64,000 bases of DNA from Sympetrum striolatum (taxonomy: Eukaryota > Arthropoda > Insecta > Odonata > Libellulidae), in NCBI GenBank assembly GCA_947579665.1, contig OX388345.1, forward strand, positions 28,673,849 to 28,737,848. Reading direction: 5' to 3'. Shown here one piece after another: positions 1-13,099 of this stretch. Every line of letters begins with the position of its first letter. Position 1 is the first letter of the stretch. A program made the translations under genes and the position numbers. The notes under the pieces were generated by a model, which saw nothing but the letters and a program-made list of their open reading frames with translations, was not told the DNA's origin and searched no databases.

Positions 1-860
1 CAGTTTAACATAAATGGTGATATGTTTAATGGAGAATATAACTAAAGGCTTTCTATACAAATCATCCAAAACATTTGAATATTTATCTACAACATCTCAT
101 GCATGTTCCATAATTTTACACATTTAAACACAATGAATATAAATGATAATTAACAAACCGAAAACAAAATTGTACGGTAATGAAAAGGTAGTCCATACAT
201 CATGTTAATCCATCCATAATGTATTATTTAATGCACGTTTATTCGATCGCCATACGTTCTAAGTTGCAAAATATAGTTAAACTATAACAAAACGTGGTTT
301 TCCGCTGCTATCTTACGAAATGCCGAAGTTGTTACCGAGGGAGGGCGCAGAGATTGGGATTTTCCAAGGGCGTAAGTGCGCCCCTGCGTGTGACTTCCCC
401 TTATCTCGTGAATTACTCCCTTTTTGACGCTTCCTGCGCTCCTCGGAGACGGCGGTGCCTGAAAACTCAAATCGTCCACAACAATCTAACTTCGAAACGC
501 TTGCCAGGAGACTCATAGGGTCTGGAAAAAGTAAATGGTACGCGTTTCTCACTCCTAGATTGTAGAAAATCCTTATGTTACCCTTTTTCTATCCTTAGGG
601 TAGAGTAGAATTTGGAGCTATTCCTAGAATGGCTGAGATTGAATGGTTCCTTAGACTTTAGGTGGGGAACCTGAGGCCTTTCAGGTCTCTAAAACAAATA
701 CTTACTTATATATACATGGCGTTGCTAGCGACCAATTGTTTACTTAGTTGCACGGTATGCTTTCTATTTAGTAACACCTCGTCAACATAAATGTTTTATG
801 AATACGACATTTGGACTAAATTATAAGTTAGTTGCAACTAATTGTTAAATACCAATCAAT

Positions 861-945
861 AAATGTAATAATAGTAACAATAACAATAAATCGTCTTTAT
901 TTGGGCGAGATTGAGACTAAAAAGTCTCTTCTTCCATCTAACCCA
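861..945 (-). repeat. LINE-like 3' tail, copy A
   Basis: Read on the minus strand: TAGATGGAAGAAGAGACTTT, then AGTCTCAATCTCGCCC, then AAATAAAGACGA and an A/T-rich simple tail. The same order occurs at 19,040-19,140 and 55,640-55,740 on plus and at 56,655-56,720 on minus. GAGAC and GTCTC form a terminal hairpin before the AATAAA. That layout suits non-LTR retrotransposon 3' ends; no reverse transcriptase frame is present. Confidence 0.68.
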
Positions 946-3900
946 TGAATATGACCGGGTACGTTTTCTCAACTGCATTTGGTGGTTTGGCGCATCGAAC
1001 GGAAATCATATTTAAAATGTTCTGCTCAGGTATACTTAAAGATTAAATTCATTTCCTTTGCGGAGTTGCGATGTATAGCCACTTGAATCAGGGCATCGAG
1101 CTATGAATTTTCCGTTCCAATTTTATCTCCTATTTTATGAAAAATTGATTTCGGTTAGCTCCACCAGCCATAAATGAACCGATTACAACCGTTTCATATT
1201 TTTTTAAACATTAAACAATATAATCCTTCTGTATTTTTTATTACGTTTACGCATTTTATTTTCACCAAATGAGAATTAATGCTAGAAAAAATAATCCATT
1301 TAAAAGAGAAGAGCGTAGCTGATTGATGCTATGCTATGCATGTTTTGAGTTGTTGATAATTGGTATAATAATATGATAATGGTGAGATTTGTGAAGAAGT
1401 GGTTAATTGACGTATACAATATGAGGAAAATATTGGGGAATGTGTATTATTGTGTGCAGACCTTGTAGAACACCATTTACCAAGAAAAGAGAATACTGCA
1501 ATATGCATGCGAAACGAAAATTGGATTGGATAACGATTTTCGGTTCTGGATCAATAATTACTGTTTTCCTCTTAGGTTCGGTTTTCACTTAAGAAATAAG
1601 AACCCGAATTTCGCTTTCCGTTTTCGGTTACGATTTACCATTTCACTTCAATATCCTGATTACAAAGTTAAGGATAAGACACTCGAGGGCTGCCTCAAGG
1701 CTTTATACGCGGCCTAACGAATTCCAAAGCGACTGAATGGTACACAGAGCCCTCTCGTGATAAAAGCCCCCCAGCCCCAGTCTCAGACCATTAGTGTTAT
1801 CATGAATACGTGGAGAAATTCCATTTGGACTGCATATTGCGTTCGAAAATGATATCTGTGCGAAAGAATGATCAGAGAGGAGAAGGAATCCCCCTTTTAA
1901 AGAGGAGAGAACGGGAGAAGAGGAAGTGGGGTCGGTCCAGATGTCGATGGGATTATTCTCCCCCTGCGATGCTATTTTTCCGCGCCTTCCGATATGACGG
2001 CTGAGATGTTTTCAAAGTTATTGGGGACTCAATATCGCTGAGATGCGAAGGCAAACAACGGCAACGCGATATACGACCGAAAGGGAAAAATATCATTTTA
2101 TTTAAATAATATATCGCGCTCGAATTTCCAGGGGGAAAGAGCGAAATTTGCGAGGGATAAAAAGAGTCTATTGGAAAAGTATAAATAACTCCAAACGTTG
2201 TTTCCGTGTATCGTGTTTGCTCTTTCCTCCAATTAATGCCCGTTTTTGCCGTGACGATCACGGAGTTGCGTAAATGGAACGAATGTGAAAGTTAGTGGCG
2301 GAGAGAGGTTACGAAAAACAAACCTTTCCGAATTGAGCGAATCCCGCTGTAAAGTAAATAATGTCGGGGCGAATATAAATACTATTTTCTGCCGTTGAAA
2401 GTTTTGTTCCCTCGACGTTTCTCTTTATTATATCTGAAGCCTTCACCGTTCCTCGGTGAAAGCAAACTTGCAGATGGATTTGATTTGATCCATTGCCAGG
2501 GCATATTGTCCGGAAATATTTTTATAAAGCGAATGAAAAAGATAATGATGAATTGAAATTAGTTCTCATTTAATAAGGAAGGCCTTTAGTGTTAAATATC
2601 CTGAAAATATATGTCGGATAGCTATTCCAAAATTCTTTCAATCATCCAATCCACGTACTAGAATAATGCTTTTCCTTTTGATATTGAATATACTGCTTTT
2701 TACTACATCGTTATCGACCCCAAGGGACTAAATTCCATTGTTAGCGAAAAGAAAGCAACTTCTTAATTTCCACAGAAAATTTATTTAATGTTGATGACTC
2801 CACAGAAATGAAACCGGGCGTGCCTAAATAAATTTACTGAGAAATTAGTAAGTTCCTTTCTTTATCCGTAGCTTTCCGCAAATTTACGCTTTCTATTCAC
2901 ATTTTAAAACAATTAGAAGTTGATTGGAGATTAGGAGTCTATTGGAGCTCGATGGAGAAATTTACTTATTCAGTTTTACATTAAAAAGGAAATCGGAATT
3001 TTAAAGGTGGAAACGATTTAAAAGATACTAATTTCTTACGGAATTCAAGGAAGATAATGAGCGTCTTCCGATGAATGAATTATTGGTTAAGGCGTTTCTA
3101 TTAATTCGTCTTTGATTGGTCTCCCCCCTCGTTCTTTAAATGATTTCATTTTTCATGCTCCTCCTTCTCAGCCGTAACGATGCATTATGAATTTTTTATT
3201 ATGGTGAATTCAGTAGACTACAGATTAAGAAATTACGAAACTCATGATAATATTATTCTATTTATATTTTTTTCAGATGTATAGGCTGTTTCTCTACCAA
3301 TCAGAGACTGTATTCTATGGGGTAAACCGAAATTACTAGTCTCAGAAGTGAACCTACGAAAATCTGGTGTCACGTATTAATACGCATCAAAACCTGCAGC
3401 CGTTAAACTCTTAGTAGCTCAGTTTCAGAGTAAATTCTCTTAGTGACAAATTTGTTTCTTTAGGTCGGGTCGAAAGAGAGAGAAGAAGGAAATAATAAAA
3501 AGTATCGTTTTCTTGCCGTTTTCTGCTTCTTCTTTCGATACTTCCTGTTTTGAAACTTACTCTCGTTTGATGTCCCCGTCTTTCCATCTTTTCACGGTCT
3601 TCTTCCTCTTCTTTTGTTCTCGGTTTTTTGTCTCCACATCCTTTAGCGTCTCTGTCCCTTCTGTTGACGCCCTTCTCTACGTAACCCTCCCTCCAATCTC
3701 TTCTTTTTTACTATCCTTTCCTATCTTTCCTCTTCTCTCTATCTCTCAGCGTTCATTCTTAAATCATGGAATAACGCATAAGAAAATAAACCGAAAACCT
3801 TAACGTTTTTCCGTCAAATTTCCTCGTTACGTTTGAACCAACGCTCGATTACTGGTGAATCAGAAATTATTATTAATAAATCTCTTCCCCGTGTAGACAA

Positions 3901-6014
3901 CATTCTCAAGTTTAAATTTGTTGGTCTCTGGTTAAATCCAACAGGATCGTTAAGCGTCCCCTTAAGGAATGTATTCAAAGTACATTTTGACTCTTTCAGG
4001 GTTTCTTTCTTGTACAGGAAAGGGGAGCACAATATAAGGAATTTCACCCCAAGGCGCTTTAAATATTTTTCTATAAGAAATGTTCGCGAAACTTGGTACG
4101 TTAACAAGACTTTCCCAGAAAGGATTTCGTCTTGAATCTCTAGGTGCTGTTAAGAGTAGGTGCTTGAATAAGGTAATTTGCAAGGATTTACTGCTTGGCT
4201 CGACGGCGGTTGCTCCCAATTTGCCCATAAGAAATATATTGAGACACTTGAGAGTTATTCGAAGGAAATTTTACAGAATAATAATAATCTATTTTGCTCT
4301 GGGTAGATTTCCATAGAGCAATGCAAAATACAAAAATGCCAAAAATACAAAATATTTTTAAAAATCACGACAGAAATACAAAAATATAAATGGAAAATCA
4401 AAATAACAAAAGAATGCACATAGAAATACAAAAACACAAAAGAAAGATAAACACAACATAGGTAATCAGAGAATACGGAATATAAAGACAGACAGCAAGA
4501 GAGGGAAAAAAATGAAATGCAACTCGTCTAACGCAAAATACTCATTTAAACATCAGCAGCTAAGAGATACTCGATTAATCTTAACTTAAAAAGTCTAGGA
4601 ATACTGAAACGTAGTATGATGGTATAGAATGTTGCTAACTATACAAATATGCTTCAGAAATATTCAAATGATTCGTTACCATGGGTCGCTATCAACGTTT
4701 TTCAGCAAGAAAAAGCGTGTGCTTGGACCCACATGGGATTGCTTATTGGATCCGTATAAGAGCCTTCTTAGAGTCTTCGTAGCAAATCAAGGATCATTTT
4801 AAGTCTCACTTAGCCAAATAGGATCAGTATGTTTCTTCGATCGTTTTAAATAAGTTTCTATACCCTGCCAATTTCCTCCATCAATATTCCTGATGGACCA
4901 TTCCAAGGCCTCAAAATTGGGGCCTCTAAGATTCAGAATGGCCTCTAAGATAGGGTAATACACGTTTCTGTATCCTAAAAGAGACCTGAACAAGTCCATA
5001 ACGATTCCAGAAAATTAGTGGAAATTCATTAACCAAATGCTTAAAATTAGCAAGTGCCTTTTACTCGTATGTATGTATTTATATTTACATATTTACGAAA
5101 TACAGAAAGAAATTTTCCACTGAAAAATAATTCCTGTTTTAATAACTCAGTAAAATACACTAATAGTTTCGATGCATGAGCATGATTAAGTTAAGTTATG
5201 TTATTAAAATAGGAAATATTTTCCTGTGGAAAAGTTCTTCCTATTTTTTGTCTTTAACCATTATGGAATACCACAAAATTACTCTCAAATTCGTGGATTT
5301 ATACATATTTATTTGTTTTTTTGTTTTTAATCTGTATCCTGTAATTTCTGTCAATGCATTGAGCAAGCTTGATTTTATCAGTGAAGGAAATGCTTTTTCT
5401 GGGTAATAATCGATTTCAGGCTAGGTTTCCATCGGCACCTTTTCCTCATTCCGAGCTTTTCATTACACCCATCCCCTCTCCTCCAGAAGTTTCATCTTCG
5501 TAAGAAACAATTTCTCCCCTTTCATCCTGTTCTTCCTTGTAGACGAGTGATACTTCTCTTGAGTATCAGTTTCCTGTCGTAAGTGACTTTTCCCTAGTTG
5601 TTCTTTTTTCTAGTTTCTCTCTTCTCTCCCTTTCGGTGACTCTCTGCTTGTTGTGTGGATAACCCTCAAAGAAACTCGTGTTTGTCTTTCTGAACGACCC
5701 TCAATAAGAACGGTTTCTCTTAAAAGCTAACAAAAGAGTGAAATCGGTTGATTATGGTAAAAGGAAACTGTCAATCTATTTTAATAATCTGCAGTGAATA
5801 TACGTTTATATGTCTAAGTTAGCTAACTCACGCAAGAAATACAAATAATGTTTCGTTGTACGTCCTTTTTCTTTGGTTAAAATTTATTAGACGTAAGAGA
5901 TCAATAGAGGTGCCAGAGATAAGCGAAATTGATAGAGATTCTCATTTTTATCATAAAAGCTAATTTTCAAAGCGAGATAAAATGTATCGATTTTTCATAA
6001 AAGGAAGAAGCTAT
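946..6014. other. Non-coding stretch
   Basis: No supported gene. There are GC-richer patches at about 1,730-2,480, pyrimidine-rich sequence at 3,510-3,760 and A-rich, AAATACAAAA-type sequence at 4,320-4,450. Open frames of up to about 100 codons overlap on opposite strands and show no family motifs. Confidence 0.6.
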
Positions 6015-6093
6015 TTGGGCTTCCGGATAACACAGTGGGTATTGCTTTCGCTTTTAGTAAAATTGGTCCTGGGTTCAATTCCCAGTGGGGATC
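6015..6093 (+). repeat. tRNA-derived SINE-like head
   Basis: A box A-like TAACACAGTGGG (6,028-6,039) and box B GGTTCAATTCC (6,072-6,082) are 32 bases apart, and CCTGGG/CCCAGT pairs as a T-arm. The D and anticodon arms do not fold convincingly, so a degenerate SINE or tRNA pseudogene is likelier than a tRNA gene. Confidence 0.55.
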
Positions 6094-7291
6094 CTTCAAT
6101 ATGCGTGTAATTACCTCAGCTGCCAATGACTCTTTAAAATACTATGATAAGGCCAATTCAGTAAATGTTTACGTTGCTGTCAATAAAAAATGGGTCGAAA
6201 CACATGAATCTGCAACTATGTCCCAGTAATTTCTAAGAAGAGAAAGAAATCCTAAAAAATTCTAAATGAACGAGATATTGATGAGACAACTGACCACCAC
6301 AAACAAATACATAAAAAATGAGGTAGATTAACGTATTAGTAGCCAGCTAAAACAAAATTGGTAGATATCTGTTCTCATTTATGTATTTTAATTAATTAAA
6401 GAAACAACCATGCACTTTGGAAAATATGCAATTGTGTTTGACCTCACGGAATCTTGACATGAATCCTTGATTCATACCCGCCTCTCCCTAACGGTAAAAA
6501 TAACTCTAAATAGTACATTCTGTAATTTTTAACATAGTTTACTATAAATGGTACTTTTCATATATACTACTTAAACTATTTAGAAGTTAATTATTTATAG
6601 TGTGATTATTTGTGTATTAATTTTTTAAGACACGAATAGAAGTTTATATGAGTGAAGTAACTCTGTGATTAGTTAATCAAGAGCATGCGCGGATTTCCAT
6701 CCCAAGATTTTGATTTTTGACTGATTATGTTTCAACGCCTTCCATTTTTTAACATTGAATTTATACAACATATTACCAACCGGCGAGAACTCTCTACCGT
6801 AGAGATATTAAATGCAAACGAATTTTTCACTCCGTCTTCCTTCATCAAATGAAATGAATTCAATTTCATCTGAGTCCGTTGGACCTTCGCCAAGTCCATT
6901 TTCTTCCTGTTTTCTTCTTTTGATGAATTAAATTCGTTACGGGAAGCAAATTCGATTTTCCTCTCTTTCCTTCTTTCCTTCCAACTTCTCTGTTTTTGAT
7001 GACGCAAACTTTTCCGATGTAATCGCCCGTTGTCATCTTAATGTCTGCAAAGTTAAGTCATCAGTCGGAAGGCAGGTTGGATGCTTACTACCAGATTCTA
7101 CCAAAAGCCTAAAACTTCTGAGGGAATGAGGTCTAATAGAAAAGATGAGGAATGAGGCAAGTTTCCCTTCCTTTCCTCAATGATCTAGAATATGAAAGGA
7201 AAAAATCCCGCGTGGATGCTGCACAATCTTTCTATAAATTTCATTGGAATCAATCCAAAACAAATGCCAATATTATATCCCACGCAGTAGG

Positions 7292-7372
7292 TACACTCCT
7301 GGCCAAAATTAATGCACAACCGGTCGTTAGGATCGCTAGGGAAGGGCTGCGTTAATTTTGGCCAAGACTGTA
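7292..7372. mobile_element. Miniature Tc1/mariner-like element, TA flanked
   Basis: The left end CACTCCTGGCCAAAATTAAT and the inverted right end CAGTCTTGGCCAAAATTAAC face each other across about 30 bp. A TA dinucleotide sits at each boundary (7,292-7,293 and 7,371-7,372), the target of Tc1/mariner elements. At about 80 bp it is little more than two terminal repeats. Confidence 0.75.
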
Positions 7373-8709
7373 CATCTTCATCGATATAACTTACAGGCCT
7401 CATTTTGGTGTGTATCAGGAAGCACTTACCAAATCCATTTTGTATCGTTCGTGGAAAAAAGAATTATTGAAGAGACTCCTTCTAGCATCTATTTCCTTGA
7501 CTTTCCTCGTGCTTTTTAAACTGCCTATAATATATCAAGGAGAATAAAAATTATCTGCTATATCCTCTGACGTACTTTATCTGAAATTTTAAAAGTAAAT
7601 CACACCTTTGCTTAGAACTTCTATCTTCTAAAGTTTCACTTCCTACGTCATAAACATCCGAATAACTCTCACTTTCTAATGTTTTCAAATCTCATTGCCT
7701 TTTTTGTACGTTTTCTAATTCACAAATCCAGCATTTATCGGCAGTTTCCCATGAACTACATGCATACTCTAGATGAGTCTTTACTAACGCAAAATAACAT
7801 CGTCCGCAGACTTTAGTTTGCTCCTACGGACCATTCTCTTGACGTTGCTTATGTTAAGTATGCTTTAATTTAATCATCTTTCAATTAATTGTACAGAACT
7901 GACAAGATACCAACCTGCAAACAGTGTCTTTCTGTGTTCAGTTAATGATGCAAGTGTTTTGTATTAATAAAAAATTCTCCAGAATTCACCAGAAGTTACT
8001 TGATGATATATTCCTTCAATCCTGATACAAAAGACAATTTTAAAATATTTTATTCACCAAATTCTGGAGACGGGAATTGCTCTCTTGGTATGGCATTGAA
8101 ATTTGGCCATGCTGCTTAAAATTTTTCTACTATTTTGTTTCATTGCCTCTGTATCTTACGGATACTGGCCCACCAAATTGCACGATCTGCAAGTCATATT
8201 CGAGCCATACCAATTTAGAAAAACCGGTGGTGTAGCCCAATAGCTTTCATCTGTTTTCCTACTCAATTGCATTTGTATGCTAATTGGAACTGATGTTTAG
8301 CTGCACATCTAATTTCTCTAAGGCCATCATCAGGGCAAAATCCATACCATCGGGCGCCCTAAGGCAGGAGAGTTAATCCTCTTACAGAAACAACGCTCCG
8401 TAATTGTAAGAGGTTTACATTTACCTAACCATAGACATTGAAATCTGTCATAGCATATTTATAGAAGAGTAACTCTGGATTATTTTATCATAGGTGAACT
8501 ATTCACTACTACATATCATTATGAAATAATTATTCATTATAAATAACACATTTAATAATTTATTCGCACTAAAAATGAATACATACAAGAGTGTAAGAGA
8601 ATTAAATCAACAAATTTAAATAGATTGGATTAAAGATAGCTCAATCAATTTGATTGAATATTTTGAATATCGGGAGATCCGAAGTAACAAAAGTTTTGTT
8701 TAAGGTTAA

Positions 8710-9470
8710 TGGTAGATATCTAGGGTTTTCACAGTTAATTTATTTCAGGTAGAAATTTGGAGGGTCTCCGTCTTAATCCGGACACCTAGCTCGCCTTCAC
8801 AGGTACTGAGCGCCCTTACCTTCCCATCAGGGGGATCATAAAAAAAACTGACCGCGTGGAATACGATTTAAAAAGTTATAAAGAATTCAAATGAGTAAAA
8901 ATTTATTATCTTCGTCGTCTCACTCGTCCAAAGAGATATACAAGCGTCTTTTGATCGACGTTTTACGATAAAAATTAAGATTTTTCGTGATTTTGCTAGA
9001 AAATAGCTCACCGACCCATTTGGTTTGGTTTGCTGTCTTATTATCAGCTAGCTGAGGTACCTGTTGAATCTCAACGGGGGTTGGGTTGGGTTGTGGGGAA
9101 GGATTTCTAGATTACTAGATTTTTGCTAGAAATCCCTCCCCCAACCCAACCCATCCCCGGATCATTCACTCAACGGGTCATTTTTAACAAAATCACGAAA
9201 AATCTTAATTTTCATCGTAGAACGTCGATCAAAGGACCCTTGTATATCTTTGGACTAATGAGACGACGAAGATAATAAATTGTTGCTCATTTGAATTGTT
9301 TATAACTTTTTAAATCGTATTCCACGCGGTCATTTTTTTTATGGTCCCCCCTGATGGGAAGGTTGGGCGCTCAGTACCTGCGAAGGCGAGCTAAGGGTCC
9401 GGATTAGGACGGAGACCCTCTAAATTTCTACCTGAAAAAAATTAATGGTGAAACCCCCAGATATCTACCA
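8710..9470. mobile_element. Foldback element with about 300-bp inverted arms and TTAA flanks
   Basis: The left arm (about 8,710-9,030) starts TGGTAGATATCT and carries GAGGGTCTCCGTC, ACCGCGTGGAATACG and CGTCGTCTCA. The right arm (about 9,155-9,470) is its inverted copy. TTAA stands at both ends (8,706-8,709 and 9,471-9,474), the duplication used by piggyBac-type elements. The middle holds a further hairpin at 9,080-9,152. No transposase frame exists. The long arms diverge by scattered substitutions, so it is old. Confidence 0.85.
9080..9152. repeat. G-rich/C-rich hairpin at the centre of the foldback element
   Basis: GGGTTGGGTTGTGGGGAAGG and ATTTCTAG on one side pair with CTAGAAAT and CCCTCCCCCAACCCAACCC on the other across a short loop. 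The G-run arm (GGGGG, GGG, GGG, GGGG) could also fold as a G-quadruplex; this is inference. Confidence 0.7.
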
Positions 9471-11138
9471 TTAAACTTGTTAACTTCTAAATTTTGCTAA
9501 AAATACACATAAACAAATCTTTCCTTTTTCTCGTCAACTTCTGATAAATATCTTGATATTTTATCACCATCTTCGCTGTCATGATGTAAAGTTACTTAGG
9601 TAACTAATCTTCAACGAAACGAGTGTAATTAACAAATACTTATAAATGGTAGTATGGCTGTCCCTACGGATTGATTATTATAATAGCAAATGGTTAGAAC
9701 TACAGGAATAATTTCAAATAGTCCTGAATTCCCTATTTATGCTATAAGGTAAAACACATGAGACTTGCTTTAACAATCGCCTTATTCGTCAATGGGACAG
9801 GTTATTTGTAACCAAAAACTATACTTCCTTTATGTGCAAATTTCCGCATATTTTAATCAAGGACGCTTAAACGATACACGACTTAAATAAGAATCTTTAT
9901 TCAAATTCTCTTTGTATGGTCCTCGTCTCATTGTCATTAATTTTAAATTTATTTCTGCAAAAGAAATGATGCCTGCAGACAATAAAAAGAACATGCATTT
10001 ATTGTGAGAATTTTCGAGTCGTCTCAAGTCAAATCAATGCTACTATGGTTGAAAATGTCAATATGTATAATACCGTTAGCTCTTAAATAAATCTATAAAA
10101 TTCACATTCTACACCACAGTGTAGTGCTTAGAATTAAACTTAAAACTATCGCAATACATTTATTAATAGTTATTGACATAGTATAAATTACTGTGTAAAA
10201 ATAACTGACGGTAATTATAATAAAAGATAAATTTGCACCAATTAATGATGAATATCAATTTATTTATGAAAAGTTTCACTTAGAAAATATCAAAATTTGT
10301 TGTAAGAATAAAATGAAACAGAACGAAAGAACGGGAAATATGACCCAATATAGCATGGAAACATCGCTTTTTTCCTTACTTCAGAGTCGTTGAGCCTGAA
10401 GAAGACATGGATGCTAATCTGATAAGTGTTGAGTTCTTTTTCTTTGTGCCATGCGAATATTCTAATATTTTGGAGTATGCAAATGGCTGATTTTGCTTTG
10501 AAATTGTAATTTCTGAATGAGAGAGAGAGGGGGTGCATCTATCCAGTAACAAATAGCATTATCTCAGGCGCGTACACTTCTAGATCTACATTTATAATCT
10601 GTGAGCTGCCTTTCGGAATGAGACGGGGTGCATACACCGTGTCTCAACCTCCATAATCTATTGTTTTCGCAAATCGTTAACGGAGAAAATGAATTTTAAA
10701 AGCGACCCGTTCTAGCATCTACTTCCTGATATTCCACGCAGTATCATAACGGTCGATATAACAGAGAGGTCACTTAATATCAGCGACATTCTCTGAAAAC
10801 GTACTTTCACTGTATTCATGAATAAATTAAGAATGTTTAAATCCTCTATCTTATTCCATAAGTCTTCTATCTTATTCATCACTTTGCCCCATGCTTATTG
10901 TTTTAAACTGGGCCTGCATAATTCCTTGTGGTGTAGGTGTAAAGGAGGTACATGGTATGAATAAAGGAAATTAAAACGGTGGTAAAAATGTATCAGTCAA
11001 TTAATTGATACTTTGATCTCAGAAGATGTAGTAAATTTTGTGCGTTCATCTTAATTCATGGACCGTTTAAATGTGCCTAGAAAATTTTAAAAATGATGTA
11101 AATGGAGTTTGGCTTAGCACAGGAAAGCGTGCGACTTT

Positions 11139-11211
11139 CCCAAAGGTTGTACGAGAAGAGAAAAATAGCCAAGCTAAGTCACTATTTTTCTCTTCTCGTA
11201 CAACCTTTGGG
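11139..11211. repeat. Perfect 30-bp inverted repeat (hairpin)
   Basis: Arm 11,139-11,168 (CCCAAAGGTTGTACGAGAAG then AGAAAAATAG) is the exact inverse of arm 11,182-11,211, with a 13-base loop. No mismatch in 30 pairs points to a recent origin. The arms end just before the MITE at 11,235. Confidence 0.92.
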
Positions 11212-11234
11212 TAAGTGCATAGAAAAATTAGGTA

Positions 11235-11595
11235 CCGAATAGACTCGAAAATAATCCGACCCGAATATAAGCCGTAGCACCTAATTTAATCACAAAATAC
11301 TAATTAAATCAATTTATTTACTAGCCTAGGGTAGGACATCCGACGTCTCCCGATCAGGAATTCAAACATGATTGTTTTCATTGCAAAAACTCCCTACGTG
11401 TAGTACGTGATAGCGAAAAAATTAAGAAAAAGTGTTTATTGAGTACTTGAAGAATTTGCAAGCCAATTTCTTACTACGGCATACTATTTCCTCCGGAAAA
11501 TACGTAAGTAAAACCCTCACTTTAGTATAAGTCGAGGGATCATTTTAAGCATAAAAATGTGCTGAAAAGATCGGAGTATACGCGAGTATGTACGG
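11235..11595. mobile_element. TA-flanked MITE with CCG-type inverted ends
   Basis: The left end reads CCGAATAGACTCG then ATAATCCGA; the inverted right end reads CCGTACATACTCG then ATACTCCGA. TA lies at 11,233-11,234 and 11,596-11,597. The interior is non-coding. The ends resemble those of the element at 39,772-40,273, so both may belong to pogo/mariner-type families. Confidence 0.68.
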
Positions 11596-11599
11596 TAAA

Positions 11600-12400
11600 T
11601 GTCTATAAGAGCTAACCACTTCTAGGAATTACATTCTCGTGGACAATACTCGATTAACAGCATTGAGCAGTGAAATGGGCTTATGGTGCAAGCATCCCCT
11701 GCCGCACACATTAAAGCGGCTCGTGGTGTGCATTTGTAGAGACAGATTTGGAGCTCTTCGCATCGTATCCTCGCCGGGAGGGTGTGAGCGTATCTAGGTT
11801 GGAAATTAAAGGAGAGAGATGAGCAGCTTCTCGTATCATTTCTGACCTCCGTCAGGGACAATCTGCCCTTCAGGGTAATCAGGATGATAGTCCTCATTGG
11901 CGGCAGAGCACCCGCATTAGATCGGCTCCAACCTCCGCTTTCACCGCCATCCGTAAGACAAAAGTGCGCTCGCGAACGGTTCAAGTTGCGATGCCTTTGT
12001 GAGTGGGGAAAACTGGTCTCCATTGTGGGGATAATGAAGGTCGATCTCTTTCAAAGCCCTCCTTCGCTTTCACCGCGTTTTGCAACGGACGCCTTTCAGA
12101 TTCAGACGCAGAGGCCCTTTTCGCCGCCGGCGGTGGATGTTTGCGTACGGGATGTAGAAGTTGTTAGCCGCAGTTCTTTCTTCAATTACATCCGAAACGT
12201 GGAGGTTTGGACCTCTTCGATTTTTTATGAAACAAACGTCGAATTGCATTGTAGCTCTATCTTTAAGGAGTGGGTCTTCGAATACTTAATTAAATGGCGA
12301 GTGGTCGCATTTTTGCCGAAACGTCGATGGGTGTGCGCTCCGCGTTCCGTTCGGGACTCAAACAGGAACTGATTAATTAGGGGAAAGATTCATTGGAGCG
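11600..12400. other. GC-richer patch with long overlapping open frames, probably non-coding
   Basis: A 162-codon frame on plus (11,884-12,372) and a 133-codon frame on minus (11,622-12,023) overlap. Neither shows a recognisable domain, signal peptide or splice pattern, and composition alone explains the lack of stops. It could be a single-copy conserved or regulatory island; no evidence decides. Confidence 0.4.
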
Positions 12401-12954
12401 AAATTTTAACGAGCTACATTTTATCTGAATGAAAACGTAATGTAATCTTGAACTCATCATCAATATACTTTACTTTCTCTTTCGCAGATATACTTTAACT
12501 ACTACTATTACTAACAAATTTTAAGTTAATAAAACTACTTTTGCCCTATACAGCGTGCGGAAAAGTGTGGGACACCATGAGTTACCATTAAATATTAACA
12601 TGATACATAGTAATATATATTCGAATAAAATATTACGATGATCTATTCACCAATAATTGATATTATACAGTTATTACCGAAAAACAAAAATGAGTTTATA
12701 TTTAGTAGTTTATTGTGAAAAAGTGAAATGAATAGAACGCTTTTGTATCTTTATAATTGCTAGGGTGGATGGGAAATGTGATGTATTGAAATTTAGTTTA
12801 GAAAAAACGAAATATAACTGGTAATTAATTGTAGTAACTGTAATTTTGAGATATCTGAGGTGTAAATACATTATAATGGGTGCCAAGTTAATGCTATGTA
12901 AATTAAGTCCTGCCTTTATAGCTGTATATGTTATAATATTGTTTGTAATTACAG

Positions 12955-13087
12955 TAATGTTATTTTGAAAGGTTAATCTGCAGGCTTTCTAGTGCAAGGG
13001 ATTGTTTAATTTATTTTATGTTGCTGGATTATGGTTGTACATGATGACAGTCAAACAGCAACGTATAATAATAAATAAATAAATCAA
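12955..13087 (+). repeat. Possible retroelement 3' tail ending in TAA/TAAA repeats
   Basis: A segment containing CAGGCTTTCTAGTGCAAGGG and GGTTGTACATGATGACAGTC ends in ATAATAATAAATAAATAAAT, the sort of simple tail left by CR1/L2-like or RTE-like LINEs. No second copy was found in the window, so this rests on the tail alone. Confidence 0.4.
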
Positions 13088-13099
13088 TAGATCGAACTT

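Noticed and set aside
11884..12372. 162-codon plus-strand open frame
   Set aside because: No recognisable motif, overlapped by a minus frame, and no splice or promoter support. Kept only as a GC-richer patch.
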